DNA of 64,000 nt from assembly GCF_023155275.1 (NCBI RefSeq), contig NZ_JALMUV010000004.1:210300-274299 (forward strand), in the 5' to 3' direction. This document shows positions 36,014 to 44,418 of the stretch, one piece after another (the stretch's first letter is position 1; every line of letters begins with the position of its first letter). The notes beneath the pieces were generated by a model. That model saw nothing but the letters and a program-made list of their open reading frames with translations. It did not search any database and was not told the origin of the DNA. Both the position numbers and the translations under genes were made by a program. This DNA is from Streptomyces rhizoryzae. GTDB lineage: Bacteria > Actinomycetota > Actinomycetes > Streptomycetales > Streptomycetaceae.

Positions 36014-36943
36014 CTAGGCGCGGCGCCGGAGGCGGCCGCGCCGCGGACGGGCCGGCCGCTCCCCCGCCTCGCCGGCCACCAGATCGCGGGCGAGCGACAC
36101 CTGGGAGAGCAGCACCGCGCCCCACACGATCAGTCCGCAGCCCAGCGCCTCCGGCAGCAGCCACCAGCCGGCCCGCACCCGCTCGTCGAAGAGCGTCACC
36201 CCCAGGGAGAGGCTGACCAGCGCGTCCCCGAGGGTGAGCACCGGCTGCGAGGCGGTCAGCGGGCCGGACTGCATGGCGTTCTCCATCAGGAACAGCGCCA
36301 CCATCCCGGTCAGCACGAACCCGTACGTCTGCCAGGACGCGAAGAACTCGCCCGCCCCGCCCCGCTGCCAGGCGTGCGTGGCGTCCTTGAGCAGGGCGGC
36401 GGTCAGCGCGTACGCGATCGCCGTACCCGCGCCGAAGCAGGCGGCCCGGACGCTGCCGGCACCGCGGCGCAGTCCGGCGGCGACCGAGACCGAGATCACG
36501 ACGGCGCAGACGACCAGGGCCGGCACCCAGCGGCCGAGCGGCGCGTGGTCGCGGCCGGCGCCGGGCGCCGCGGCCGCCAGCGCGGTCCCCAGCCCGACGA
36601 CCAGCAGCGCCACCCCCGCCCAGCCGCGCCGGGAGACCCGCCGGGGCAGCCCGCCCAGCAGCAGCCGGCCGAGCAGCAGCGCCAGCGGCAGCTCCATCAC
36701 GAAGATCGGCTGCACCACGGAGAGCGCGCCCAGCGACAGCGCCAGCGCCTGGAAGCAGGCGGCCGGCAGCACCATCAGCATCCCGGCGAGCCACACCGCC
36801 CGGTGCAGCAGATCGGCGATCAGCCCGAGCCGGAGCCGGGCGGAAACCGGGACGGTGCGGGCCGCCCGGCGCTGGAGCACGACGGACAGCGCGTTGCTCG
36901 CCGCCGCCAGCAACGCGAACAGGACGGCCGCCCAGGTGCCCAC
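36014..36943 (-). CDS. DMT-family membrane protein (EamA-like)
   Basis: A 309-residue membrane protein with about nine to ten hydrophobic helices and a short Arg-rich cytoplasmic tail. It starts with an N-terminal helix MGTWAAVLFALLAAASNALS, has the VVQPIFVMELPLALLLG region and a second half starting TYGFVLTGMVALFLMENAMQ, the tandem pattern of drug/metabolite transporters. Close to the group of actinobacterial DMT proteins with unknown substrate. Monocistronic, followed by an intergenic repeat upstream. Confidence 0.8.
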   Translation of the reverse strand: MGTWAAVLFALLAAASNALSVVLQRRAARTVPVSARLRLGLIADLLHRAVWLAGMLMVLPAACFQALALSLGALSVVQPIFVMELPLALLLGRLLLGGLPRRVSRRGWAGVALLVVGLGTALAAAAPGAGRDHAPLGRWVPALVVCAVVISVSVAAGLRRGAGSVRAACFGAGTAIAYALTAALLKDATHAWQRGGAGEFFASWQTYGFVLTGMVALFLMENAMQSGPLTASQPVLTLGDALVSLSLGVTLFDERVRAGWWLLPEALGCGLIVWGAVLLSQVSLARDLVAGEAGERPARPRRGRLRRRA

Positions 36944-37246
36944 GCGCCCACCTCTTCCCTCGCGTCCGCTTTGCCCCCGACGCTATCCGCTGGCGCGGTG
37001 GGTTGCCCGCGTTGTCGGCTGGCCCGCCGTGGGGGGTGTGTCGTGTGCGCCTGCGGCGCGGGGGGTGGGTTTCCGCTGCGCGGGGCTGTTGGGTGCGGTG
37101 GCGGGCCCTGCGCCTGCGGCGTGCCGCGCAGCGGCACCGGACCCCGCGAAGCGGGGAACGACAGCACCCCGCACGGCGGGAAGGCCGACAACGTGCGCAG
37201 GCCCGCCGCAGGTACCCGCACGGCGGGAAGGCCGACAACGCGGGAT
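36944..37246. other. Gene-free region holding an intergenic repeat copy
   Basis: This 303-base stretch lies between the divergently ended DMT gene and the kstD stop. It holds repeat copy A at about 37010-37106 and two further short pieces of the same repeat in reverse orientation (about 37172-37193 and 37211-37232, core GGCGGGAAGGCCGACAACG). Apparent open frames here are repeat sequence. It must also contain the DMT gene promoter. Confidence 0.6.
37010..37106 (+). repeat. Intergenic repeat, copy A (lacks the hairpin part)
   Basis: Starts GTTGTCGGCTGGCCCGCCG and passes through GTGCGCCTGCGGCGC and CCGCTGCGCGGGGCTGTTGG to GTGCGGTGGCGGG. The same order of blocks occurs in reverse at 49921-50016 and forward at 63743-63836. 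All three copies lie between genes. Confidence 0.75.
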
Positions 37247-38914
37247 TCAGCGGCCCCCGGCCGCAACATGGTTCAGCGCAGCCCAAGCAAACGTCATCGC
37301 GGGCCCGATCGTCGCCCCCGGCCCCGGATACGTCTCGCCCATCGCGGCGGCCGAGACGTTGCCGGCGGCGTAGAGGCCGTCGACGGCGCTGCCGTCCGGT
37401 CGCAGGACCCGGGCGTCGGCGTCGATGACCAGGCCCCCCTTGGTGCCGATGTCCCCGGGGTGGACGGGGACGGCGTAGTAGGGCGGTTTGGTGAGCGGGG
37501 CGAGGTTGGGGTTGGGGAGGGTGGGGTCGCCGTAGTAACGGTCGTAGACGCTCTCGCCGCGGTGGAAGTCCTCGTCGCGGCCGGTGCGGGCGAAGCCGTT
37601 GAAGCGGTCGAGGGTGGCGGCCAGGCGGGCGGCGGGGATGCCGGTGGCCTCGGCGAGGGCGGGGACCGAGCCGGCCTTCTTGACGAAGCCGTCGGCGAGC
37701 CACTTGCGGGGGAAGGGCTGGCCGGGGAAGAGGCCCATGAAGAGGTAGCGGGCCTTGGCGCGGGCGTCGAGGATCAGCCAGGACGGGACGGTGGACGCCT
37801 CGGCGGTGTGCCGGGCGTACATCGCGTCGACGAACTCGCTGTAGGGGGCGGCCTCGTTGGCGTAGCGGTCGCCGGCCTGGTTGACGATGACCATGCCGGG
37901 GATGCCGCGGTCGGCGACGAGGAAGAAGGGGCGTTCGCCGGGCGGGCAGACCGAGGGGGCGCCCCAGACCTTGTCCAGCAGGTCGGTGGCGGCGCCGGCC
38001 TCGACGCCGAGCTGGAGGGCGTCGCCGGTCTGGCCCTCGGAGGCGGAGGACCAGGCGGCGGAGGTGGGGGCGGGCAGGTGCTTCTCGCGGAGTTCCTGGT
38101 TGTGCGAGAAGCCACCGGAGGCCAGGACGACGCCGCCGGTGGCCCGGATCGTCACCTCGCGGCCGTTGCGGAGGGCCCGGACGCCGGTGACCCGGTCGTT
38201 CTCCTGGACGAGGCCGGTGAGGGGGGTGTCCAGCCACAGGTCGCCGCCGAGGGCGGCCAGTGAGTACCGCATCCGGGCGATCAGGGCCTCGCCGAGGGAG
38301 AGCGGTTTGGCGCCGGTGGCCAGGGCCTTGGCGGCGCGCAGGCCGACCTTGACGGAGGTGCGGCGGCCGGCCCAGGTGCGGGCGACCATGTTGAGGTGGC
38401 GGAAGTCGTAGCTGGTGATGGTGAGGCCGTAGGTGGGCAGGCCGGCCCGGCGCATGGTGCGGCGCGCTTCGGCGGTCAGGGCGGTGAAGTCGAAGACGGC
38501 CGGTTCGATGGAGCGGCCCTGGGGGTAGCCGCCGAGCCGTTCGGGGAAGTAGTCGCAGTAGCCGGGGGTGTAGACGAAGCGGACGGCGGTGCGGTCGTGG
38601 AACTCCCGCACCATCCGGGGCCCGTGGGTCAGGTAGGCGTCCTTGAGGGCCTCGGGGACGCGGTCGCCGACGGTGGCGTCGAGGTAGGCGCGGGCCTTCT
38701 CCCGGGTGTCGCCGAGGCCGGCCGCGTCGAGGTGGAAGTTGGTGGGGATCCAGATCGCGCCGCCGGACAGCGCGGTGGAGCCGCCGTAGCGGTCGGTCTT
38801 CTCGATGATCAGGGGGCGCAGGCCGCGCAGCCGCGCGGTGAGCGCGGCGGCGAAGCCGGCCGCGCCGGACCCGGCGATCACGACGTCGTAGGTGTGGTCC
38901 CAACTGTCTTTCAT
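37247..38914 (-). CDS. kstD: 3-ketosteroid delta-1-dehydrogenase
   Basis: A 555-residue FAD enzyme that introduces the C1-C2 double bond in ring A of 3-ketosteroids. Seen: FAD loop VVIAGSGAAGFAAAL (12-25), GGSTALSGGAIWIPTN, the substrate-domain Tyr region FVYTPGYCDYFPERLGGYP, and the C-terminal YYAVPVHPGDIGTKGGL with the catalytic Tyr and Gly pattern known from Rhodococcus KstD1, then GLYAAGNVSAAAMGETYPG. Length matches the family. ATG 38914 follows GGAG; the open frame continues further as a shadow. It is the last gene of the hsaA-kstD unit and works together with KshAB to open ring B. Confidence 0.93.
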   Translation of the reverse strand: MKDSWDHTYDVVIAGSGAAGFAAALTARLRGLRPLIIEKTDRYGGSTALSGGAIWIPTNFHLDAAGLGDTREKARAYLDATVGDRVPEALKDAYLTHGPRMVREFHDRTAVRFVYTPGYCDYFPERLGGYPQGRSIEPAVFDFTALTAEARRTMRRAGLPTYGLTITSYDFRHLNMVARTWAGRRTSVKVGLRAAKALATGAKPLSLGEALIARMRYSLAALGGDLWLDTPLTGLVQENDRVTGVRALRNGREVTIRATGGVVLASGGFSHNQELREKHLPAPTSAAWSSASEGQTGDALQLGVEAGAATDLLDKVWGAPSVCPPGERPFFLVADRGIPGMVIVNQAGDRYANEAAPYSEFVDAMYARHTAEASTVPSWLILDARAKARYLFMGLFPGQPFPRKWLADGFVKKAGSVPALAEATGIPAARLAATLDRFNGFARTGRDEDFHRGESVYDRYYGDPTLPNPNLAPLTKPPYYAVPVHPGDIGTKGGLVIDADARVLRPDGSAVDGLYAAGNVSAAAMGETYPGPGATIGPAMTFAWAALNHVAAGGR

Positions 38915-38940
38915 GGCAGCTCCGTTGGTGCGGCGGGCGG

Positions 38941-39849
38941 TCAGCGGACGGTGAGCGCGGCGTGGCTGAGGACGACCGCGTCGTCGCGGTCCGGGGCGGT
39001 GGCGCGGAGCAGGTAGCCGGTGCCGCCGGGCTGGTCCCACAGGTGCAGCCGCAGCGTCTCGCCGGGGAAGAAGACGCCCGCGAAGCGGGTGCGGCAGCCG
39101 GTGATCCGGGTCGGGTCGGAACCCAGCAGCCGGTCGGTGACGGCCTTGACGGCCATCCCGAAGGTGCACAGGCCGTGCAGGATGGGCCGGTCGTAGCCGG
39201 CGGCGCGGGCGGTGGCGGGGTCGGCGTGCAGCGGGTTCCGGTCGCCGGTCAGCCGGTAGAGCAGGGCCTGCTGGCGCAGCGTCGGCAGGTCGAAGAGGTG
39301 GTCGGGGGTCCGGTCGGGGGCGGGGGTGGGGTCGGCGGGGCCGCGGTCGCCGCCGAAGCCGCCGGCGCCGTGCACGAAGATGTGGTTGCGCTGGGTGAGC
39401 AGCGGCCGGTCGTCCTCGTCGCGCAGGGTGGATTCCTGGACGAGGACGGCGGCCCGGCCCTTGTCGTGGACGGCGGTGACGCGGGTGGTGGCGGTGGCCC
39501 GGGCGGCGGCGGGCAGCGGGCGGTGCACGGTGATCTCCTGGGCGCCGTGCAGGGCCTGGGCCAGGTCGATGTCGACACCGGGCAGGTCGAAGACCTGGAA
39601 GCCGATACCGCCGGTGCCGCCGGCGACGGTGCCGAAGGTGGGCAGGACGGCCAGGCCGCGGGCGTGCCGCTCGTAGACGTAGGCCAGTTCGCGGTCGTCG
39701 GTCTCGGGGACGCCGGCGCCCAGGGCGAGGTGGTAGAGCCGGACGTCGCGGTCGTCCCAGGTGACCTCGGTGCGGACCGGGGGCGCGGAGGTCACCCGCG
39801 CCACGTCGATCGGCGGGGCGGGGGCCTGCCCCGGCGGGGAGCCGGCCAT
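38941..39849 (-). CDS. MaoC-family double-hotdog enoyl hydratase
   Basis: A 302-residue protein with two hotdog folds. The second carries the hydratase-2 motif YRLTGDRNPLHADPATA, with catalytic Asp and His, and ends GYDRPILHGLCTFG. The first half has the degenerate fold. Hydratases of this type add water to 2-enoyl-CoA esters; in steroid loci they take part in side-chain or ring-derived acyl-CoA beta-oxidation. Its ATG shares one base with the hsaB stop (TGATG). The exact step is not shown by sequence. Confidence 0.85.
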   Translation of the reverse strand: MAGSPPGQAPAPPIDVARVTSAPPVRTEVTWDDRDVRLYHLALGAGVPETDDRELAYVYERHARGLAVLPTFGTVAGGTGGIGFQVFDLPGVDIDLAQALHGAQEITVHRPLPAAARATATTRVTAVHDKGRAAVLVQESTLRDEDDRPLLTQRNHIFVHGAGGFGGDRGPADPTPAPDRTPDHLFDLPTLRQQALLYRLTGDRNPLHADPATARAAGYDRPILHGLCTFGMAVKAVTDRLLGSDPTRITGCRTRFAGVFFPGETLRLHLWDQPGGTGYLLRATAPDRDDAVVLSHAALTVR

Positions 39850-40325
39850 CAGAAGGCTCCCGTCGCGTAGCCGCCGCGGAAGTACAGCAGCGGGGCGCCG
39901 TCCTCCCGGGCGGTCAGGTCCAGGACCCGGCCGGTGACCAGGAGGTGGTCGCCGGCCTCGTGGACGGCCTCCAGGGCGCAGTCCACGGTGGCGAGCGCGC
40001 CGTCGAGGTGGACGGTGCCGTGCGGGGTGGCGCGCCAGGGCAGGCCGGCGAACTTGTCGGTGCCGGGCGCGGCGAGCGCGGCGCACGCCGCGCGGTGCTC
40101 CTCGGCGAGGATGCTGACCGCGAAGTGCCCGGCGGCGGCGATCCGCGGCCAGCTGGTCGAGCCCTTGCCGACGCAGAGCAGGATCAGCGGCGGGTCCAGG
40201 GAGAGCGAGGCGAAGGACTGGCAGGCCAGGCCGGCCGGTTCGCCGTCCGGGCCGAGGGCGGCGACCATGGTGATGCCGCTGGCGAAGCGGCCCAGGACGT
40301 CCCGGAACGCGGCGGGTTCGATCAT
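39849..40325 (-). CDS. hsaB: Flavin reductase of the 3-HSA hydroxylase
   Basis: A 158-residue flavin reductase-like protein: VLGRFASGITMVAALGPDGEPAGLACQSFASLSLDPPLIL is the typical FMN-binding half, GHFAVSILAEEHR follows, and HLLVTGRVLDL ends the domain. It should supply reduced flavin to HsaA. It overlaps hsaC by ATGA and is in the same operon as hsaA, hsaC and hsaD. The long open frame upstream is a shadow of hsaC. Assignment to HsaB is by neighbourhood plus family. Confidence 0.88.
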   Translation of the reverse strand: MIEPAAFRDVLGRFASGITMVAALGPDGEPAGLACQSFASLSLDPPLILLCVGKGSTSWPRIAAAGHFAVSILAEEHRAACAALAAPGTDKFAGLPWRATPHGTVHLDGALATVDCALEAVHEAGDHLLVTGRVLDLTAREDGAPLLYFRGGYATGAF

Positions 40326-41218
40326 CCGTTCCACTGGTGGCCCCAGAAGCTGTCGGCGGTGATCTCCTTGGTGACCCAGGTCGCGGGGTCGACGATCAGG
40401 CCGTCCCAGCCGTATTCGACCTGGAAGCCGCCGGGGGCCTGGGCGTAGAAGGAGACCATGTGGTCGTTGGAGTGCCGGCCGAGGGAGGAGGCGATGGGGA
40501 TGCCGGCCCGGTGCATCCGGTCCAGGCAGAAGCCGACGTCGTCGAGGGTCTCCAGCTCGACCATGAAGTGGACGATGCCGGGCGGCAGGGCTCCGGGGTA
40601 GAGGCCGAGGCTGTGGTGGCGGGCGTTGGGGCTGAGGAAGTTCATCCAGTAGTGGTCGCGGCCGGGTTCGCCGGTCGGGACGGCGATCGGCGGGAGTTTC
40701 ATCCGGTCGCGCAGCTGGAAGCCGAGGAGGCCCTCGTAGAAGGCGACGGCGGCGTCCATGTCGGGGGCGGGCAGGACGACGTGGCCGAGGCCGAGGTGGT
40801 CGCCGGTGACGAAGCGGTTGCCGTAGGGGGTGCCGAGCGGGGTGTGGTCCTGGGCCTGGCCCCAGTAGATCTCCAGGGGGTTGCCGGCCGGGTCGGTGAC
40901 GTGCAGGAGGCCCTGGACGCGGCGGTCGGCGAGGGTGGCGTCGTCGGCGTGCTCGACGGCGACGCCGGCGGCCTCCAGTTCGGCGGCGGCCTCGGCGAGG
41001 GCGGCGGCGCCGGCCACCTCGAAGCCGGCCGCGAGCAGCCGGTCCTGGGTGCCGGCCTCGAAGGAGAAGCGGCGGATCCGGTCGTCGATCCGGACGTGCA
41101 GCACCTCGTCGGTGCTGCCCTCGGCCGCCACCATGCCGAGGATGTCGAGGGCGTAGGTGCGCCACTCGGCGAGGCGGGCGGTCTCGATGCGCAGGTAGCC
41201 CAGCGAGCGGATGTCCAT
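40322..41218 (-). CDS. hsaC: 3,4-DHSA extradiol dioxygenase (iron-dependent meta-cleavage)
   Basis: A 298-residue type I extradiol dioxygenase with two glyoxalase-fold repeats. The iron ligands are His146 (GLGHVVL), His217 (IVHFMVE) and Glu268 (FQVEYGWDG), with catalytic His/Tyr regions in GRHSNDHMVSFYAQAPGG. It cleaves the aromatised A ring of 3,4-dihydroxy-9,10-secoandrostatriene-dione. Substrate is inferred from the surrounding hsa and ksh genes; alone the fold would also fit a biphenyl-type dioxygenase. A GAAAGG-type site precedes the start. Confidence 0.92.
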   Translation of the reverse strand: MDIRSLGYLRIETARLAEWRTYALDILGMVAAEGSTDEVLHVRIDDRIRRFSFEAGTQDRLLAAGFEVAGAAALAEAAAELEAAGVAVEHADDATLADRRVQGLLHVTDPAGNPLEIYWGQAQDHTPLGTPYGNRFVTGDHLGLGHVVLPAPDMDAAVAFYEGLLGFQLRDRMKLPPIAVPTGEPGRDHYWMNFLSPNARHHSLGLYPGALPPGIVHFMVELETLDDVGFCLDRMHRAGIPIASSLGRHSNDHMVSFYAQAPGGFQVEYGWDGLIVDPATWVTKEITADSFWGHQWNG

Positions 41219-41243
41219 GGACGTGCCTTTCGGTGCCGTGGCG

Positions 41244-42107
41244 TCAGTGCCGGAAGAAGTCGAGGGCGAGGCGGTTGAACTCCTCGAACCGCTCGGTCTG
41301 CGCCCAGTGGCCGCAGTGCGGGAAGACGTGCAGCCGGGCGTCGGGGATGGTCTTGAGGGCGACCAGGGCGCCGTCGAGCGGGTTGACCCGGTCCTCCCGG
41401 CCCCAGGTCAGGAGGGTGGGGTGGGTGATGCGGTGGGCCTCGCGCCAGAGCATGGTGTCGGCGGGCCACTTGGCGAAGGAGGCGGCCATCCGGTCGTTGC
41501 CGAGCTTGGCCTCGGGGTCGGTGGCGCGGGCGTAGCGCTCCTCGACGAACGCGTCGGTGACCAGGGCCGGGTCGTAGGCGAGGGTGGTGAGGAAGTCGCG
41601 CATCATGGCGCGGGTGGGCTCGGTGGTGCCGTTGAAGGCGAAGAGCTTCTTGATGCCTTCGGTGGGGTCGGGGGCGAAGAGGTTGACGGAGATGCCGCCG
41701 GGGCCCATGAGGAGGAGTTTGCCGACCTTCTCCGGGTGGTCCAGCGCCATCCGGGTGGCGGTGCCGCCGCCGAGCGAGTTGCCGACGAAGTGGGCCCTGG
41801 CCAGGCCGATCTCGTCCATGAGGGCGGCGACGGCGTCGGCGGCGAAGGAGAAGAAGTCCTTGGTCGGCTCGGGTTTGCCGGAGGCGCCGTAGCAGGGCTG
41901 GTCGATGAGCAGGGTGCGGAAGTGCTCGGCGAAGACCGGGAGGTTGCGGCCGAAGTTGGACCAGCCGGAGGCGCCGGGGCCGCCGCCGTGCAGCATGATC
42001 ACGGCGGGGGCGGCGGGGTCGCCGGCCTCGTTGTAGTGCAGGGTGAGGTCCCCGGCGGTGGCGGTCTTCGAGGTGTTCTCGTAGCTGAGGTCGTCCGGCG
42101 TGGTCAC
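41244..42107 (-). CDS. hsaD: Meta-cleavage product hydrolase (4,9-DSHA hydrolase)
   Basis: A 287-residue alpha/beta hydrolase with nucleophile Ser111 in VGNSLGGG, Asp239 in TWGREDRVNP and His267 in CGHWAQTE; the oxyanion loop is LHGGGPGASGW. It hydrolyses the C-C bond of the ring-cleaved steroid (DSHA) to a dienoate and the HIP-type bicyclic acid. GTG 42107 forms a GTGA overlap with the hsaA stop. The dienoate is the substrate of HsaE, whose gene lies in the other unit. Confidence 0.92.
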   Translation of the reverse strand: MTTPDDLSYENTSKTATAGDLTLHYNEAGDPAAPAVIMLHGGGPGASGWSNFGRNLPVFAEHFRTLLIDQPCYGASGKPEPTKDFFSFAADAVAALMDEIGLARAHFVGNSLGGGTATRMALDHPEKVGKLLLMGPGGISVNLFAPDPTEGIKKLFAFNGTTEPTRAMMRDFLTTLAYDPALVTDAFVEERYARATDPEAKLGNDRMAASFAKWPADTMLWREAHRITHPTLLTWGREDRVNPLDGALVALKTIPDARLHVFPHCGHWAQTERFEEFNRLALDFFRH

Positions 42108-43273
42108 AGCATCGTGTCCTGGATGTCGAGGCCGAGGGCGCCCTGGCCGTAGAGGGACAGCGCCCGTTCCGGGTCGTTGGCGGCGTGGCCGCGGCCGGTG
42201 TGCACGTCGCGCCAGGCGCGCTGGACGGGGTGGGGGCCGGTGCGCATGGCGCTGCCGCCGGCGTTCTCCACCAGCAGGTCCACGGCGGCCACCGCGCGTT
42301 CGGTGGCCAGCACCTGGTCGCGGCGGGCGCGGGTGCGCAGGGCCATCGGCAGGTCCTCGCCGCGCACCACCCGCTCGTACATGTCGCCGATGTTGCGGGT
42401 GAGCTGGAGCCAGGCGGCGTCGATGTCGCTGGCCGCGCGGGCGATCCGGACGTGCGCGAAGGGGTCCTCGGCGACCTTCTGGCCGTAGGAGACCCGGACG
42501 CGTTCGCGGGTGGCGGCGACGTAGCCCTCGTAGGCGCCCTGGGCGATGCCGACGAGGGGGGTGGAGATGGTGGTGGTGAAGACGGCGGCGTAGGGCAGCC
42601 GGTAGAGGGGTTCGGGGTGGGTGCGGTGGCCGGGGCAGTCGCGAGCGCTGACCGGGCCGAAGCCGAGCGCGCGGTGCGCGGGGACGAAGACGTCGTCGGC
42701 GACGATGTCGTTGCTGCCGGTGCCGCGCAGGCCGACGGTGTCCCAGACGTCGATGATGCGGTAGTCGGCGCGCGGGACGAGGAAGGTGTAGACCTCGACG
42801 GGCTTGCCGTCGGCGTCGGTGACCAGGCCGCCGAGCAGGGCCCAGTCGGTGTGGTCGCAGCCGGAGGAGAAGTGCCAGCGGCCGGAGATCCTGAAGCCGC
42901 CGGGGACCGGGGTGACCTGGCTGGTGGGGGCGTAGGAGGAGCTGATGCGGGTGTGCGGGTCCGCGCCCCAGACCTCGTCCTGGGCGCGGCGGTCGAAGAG
43001 CGCCACGTGCCAGGGGTGGACGCCGACGACGGAGGCGACCCATCCGGTGGAGCCGCACGCCCGGGCGATCTCGCGGACCGCGCGGTAGAAGACCAGCGGG
43101 TCGGCGGCGAGTCCGCCGTAGGCCCGCGGCTGGAGGAGCTGGAAGAAGCCGGTGCCGGCCAGGTCCTTGATGGAGGCGTCGGGCACCCGGCGCAGGCTCT
43201 CCGCCTCGGCGGCGCGTTCGCGCAGGGTGGGGGCGAGTTCGCGGACCGCTGCCAGGACGTCGTCGTCGCGCAT
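42104..43273 (-). CDS. hsaA: 3-HSA 4-hydroxylase, oxygenase component
   Basis: A 389-residue flavin-dependent monooxygenase of the acyl-CoA dehydrogenase fold, as is HsaA of Mycobacterium. Seen: FFQLLQPRAYGGLAADPLVFYRAVREIARACGSTGWV, ISGRWHFSSGCDHTDWALLGG and a C-terminal HTGRGHAANDPERA region. It hydroxylates 3-HSA to the catechol with reduced flavin from HsaB. ATG 43273 is preferred to 43279: the GAGAGGGG site is directly against the first ATG but six bases from the second. It is first in the operon hsaA-D-C-B-maoC-kstD; two palindromes lie just upstream. Confidence 0.9.
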   Translation of the reverse strand: MRDDDVLAAVRELAPTLRERAAEAESLRRVPDASIKDLAGTGFFQLLQPRAYGGLAADPLVFYRAVREIARACGSTGWVASVVGVHPWHVALFDRRAQDEVWGADPHTRISSSYAPTSQVTPVPGGFRISGRWHFSSGCDHTDWALLGGLVTDADGKPVEVYTFLVPRADYRIIDVWDTVGLRGTGSNDIVADDVFVPAHRALGFGPVSARDCPGHRTHPEPLYRLPYAAVFTTTISTPLVGIAQGAYEGYVAATRERVRVSYGQKVAEDPFAHVRIARAASDIDAAWLQLTRNIGDMYERVVRGEDLPMALRTRARRDQVLATERAVAAVDLLVENAGGSAMRTGPHPVQRAWRDVHTGRGHAANDPERALSLYGQGALGLDIQDTML

Positions 43274-43350
43274 GCGCATCCCCTCTCGTTCGTGAGGTAG
43301 GGCCCTGCCGCGCCGTCCCGCGGCAGGGGTGGCAGGAACCTACGCTTTAC

Positions 43351-43367
43351 TATTCCGAAACGAAATA
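43351..43367. promoter_or_regulatory. Operator TATTCCG-N3-CGAAATA upstream of hsaA
   Basis: Inverted repeat with 6 of 7 matching arm positions. The identical arms with the same 3-base spacing occur at 49734-49750 upstream of hsaE. It lies between the divergent hsaA and IclR genes, in a low-G+C patch that likely holds promoter elements. Confidence 0.65.
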
Positions 43368-43372
43368 CCCTC

Positions 43373-43389
43373 TTCCCACTCAGCGGGAG
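43373..43389. promoter_or_regulatory. Operator TTCCCACTCAGCGGGAG upstream of the IclR gene
   Basis: Near-palindrome only 5 bases after the first operator. A perfect version, TTCCCGCTCAGCGGGAA, is at 49701-49717 upstream of hsaE. The long GC-rich arm with central CTCAG resembles IclR-family operators. The neighbouring IclR protein is the likely binder. Confidence 0.65.
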
Positions 43390-43484
43390 GGCTGGCAACG
43401 TTCCCGGCAACTCGCGAAACCCCGGCACACGGCCGCCATTGGGGCCCGGACCTGGGGTTTCGCCGTTCCGTGGGAGGTGTGCCG

Positions 43485-44360
43485 ATGCCGGAGCAGTCCG
43501 CCGGAGGTGGCTGTCCGCCGCTGTCGCTGCTGGAGAAGGCCGCGCGGGTGATGAACGCGTTCAGCGCTGCCGACGCCCGGCTGACCCTGACCGAGGTGGT
43601 GCAGCGCTCGGGCGTCCCGCGCTCCTCGGCGCACCGGATCCTGGACCAGCTGCTGGGCCTGCGCTGGCTGGAGCGGGAGGGCCGCGGCTACCGGCTGGGC
43701 CTGGGTGTGCTGGAACTGGGCGCGCTCGCCGCGCACCACCACCGGCTGCGCCGGGCGGCCCTGCCCCATCTGCACGAACTCCACGAGGCCACCGGGCACT
43801 TGGTGCACCTGGCGGTGCTGGACGAGGCCGAGGTGGTGCACGTGGAGCGGATCGGCGGGGCGGCGGACACCGCGGTGCCCACCCGGGTGGGCGGCCGGCA
43901 GCCGGCGTACTGCACCGCGTCCGGCAAGGCGATCCTGGCGTTCGGCGACGACGCGGTGGTGGAGCAGGTGGTGCGGGGCGGGCTGCGGCCGCGCACACCG
44001 CGGACCATCTGCCGCCCCGAGGCGCTGCGCAGCGAGCTGGCGGCGGCCCGGGCGCGCGGGGTGGCCTACGACCACGAGGAGGCGTACCGGGGGGTGTCCT
44101 GCGTGGCCGCGCCGCTGCGCGGGGCGGGCCGGGCGATCGGGGCGATCTCGCTCTCCGGGAACGGCGCGCACCGCGAACTGGACCGGCTCGCGCCGGCGGT
44201 GGCGGACTGCGCGCGCACGGTGTGGCGCGCGCTGTTCGGACCGGGGCGGCGCACCGCCCGGCCGCACCGGGCGACGGAGGTGCCGCGGCCGGGTCCGGTG
44301 CTGTCGCCGGCGGCGATGGCGAACACCCTGGCGTGGCTGCGGGACAGCGAGTGGGTGTGA
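43485..44360 (+). CDS. IclR-family transcription regulator of the steroid locus
   Basis: A 291-residue regulator. Residues 15-75 form the winged helix (LTLTEVVQRSGVPRSSAHRILDQLLGLRWLEREG), residues 90-250 the IclR effector domain (RVGGRQPAYCTASGKAILAF, YDHEEAYRGVSCVAAPLRG, IGAISLSGNGAHR). ATG 43485 has GGGAGG seven bases upstream; GTG 43479 is too close to it. It is divergent from hsaA and convergent with kshB. By position and by the operator pairs at both promoters, it probably controls all of this locus. The effector may be a steroid intermediate; whether it represses or activates is not visible. Confidence 0.9.
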   Translation: MPEQSAGGGCPPLSLLEKAARVMNAFSAADARLTLTEVVQRSGVPRSSAHRILDQLLGLRWLEREGRGYRLGLGVLELGALAAHHHRLRRAALPHLHELHEATGHLVHLAVLDEAEVVHVERIGGAADTAVPTRVGGRQPAYCTASGKAILAFGDDAVVEQVVRGGLRPRTPRTICRPEALRSELAAARARGVAYDHEEAYRGVSCVAAPLRGAGRAIGAISLSGNGAHRELDRLAPAVADCARTVWRALFGPGRRTARPHRATEVPRPGPVLSPAAMANTLAWLRDSEWV

Positions 44361-44388
44361 GGCGGGGGCGGTACGGCGTGGGTGATGG

Positions 44389-44416
44389 GGCGGGGGCGGC
44401 CGGAGCGGCCCCCGCC
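44389..44416. terminator. Convergent terminator between the IclR gene and kshB
   Basis: Stem GGCGGGGGC with GCCCCCGCC, 10-base loop, in the 58-base gap between the convergent stops at 44360 and 44419. It can serve both strands. Confidence 0.5.
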
Positions 44417-44418
44417 GG

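Noticed and set aside
37010..37246. Short protein-coding frames on both strands before kstD
   Set aside because: The sequence is intergenic repeat; same frames break in the other copies.
39849..43273. Biphenyl degradation (bph) reading of the dioxygenase and hydrolase genes
   Set aside because: kstD, kshA and kshB are in the same locus, and the flavin monooxygenase pair matches HsaAB, so steroid is the better substrate call.
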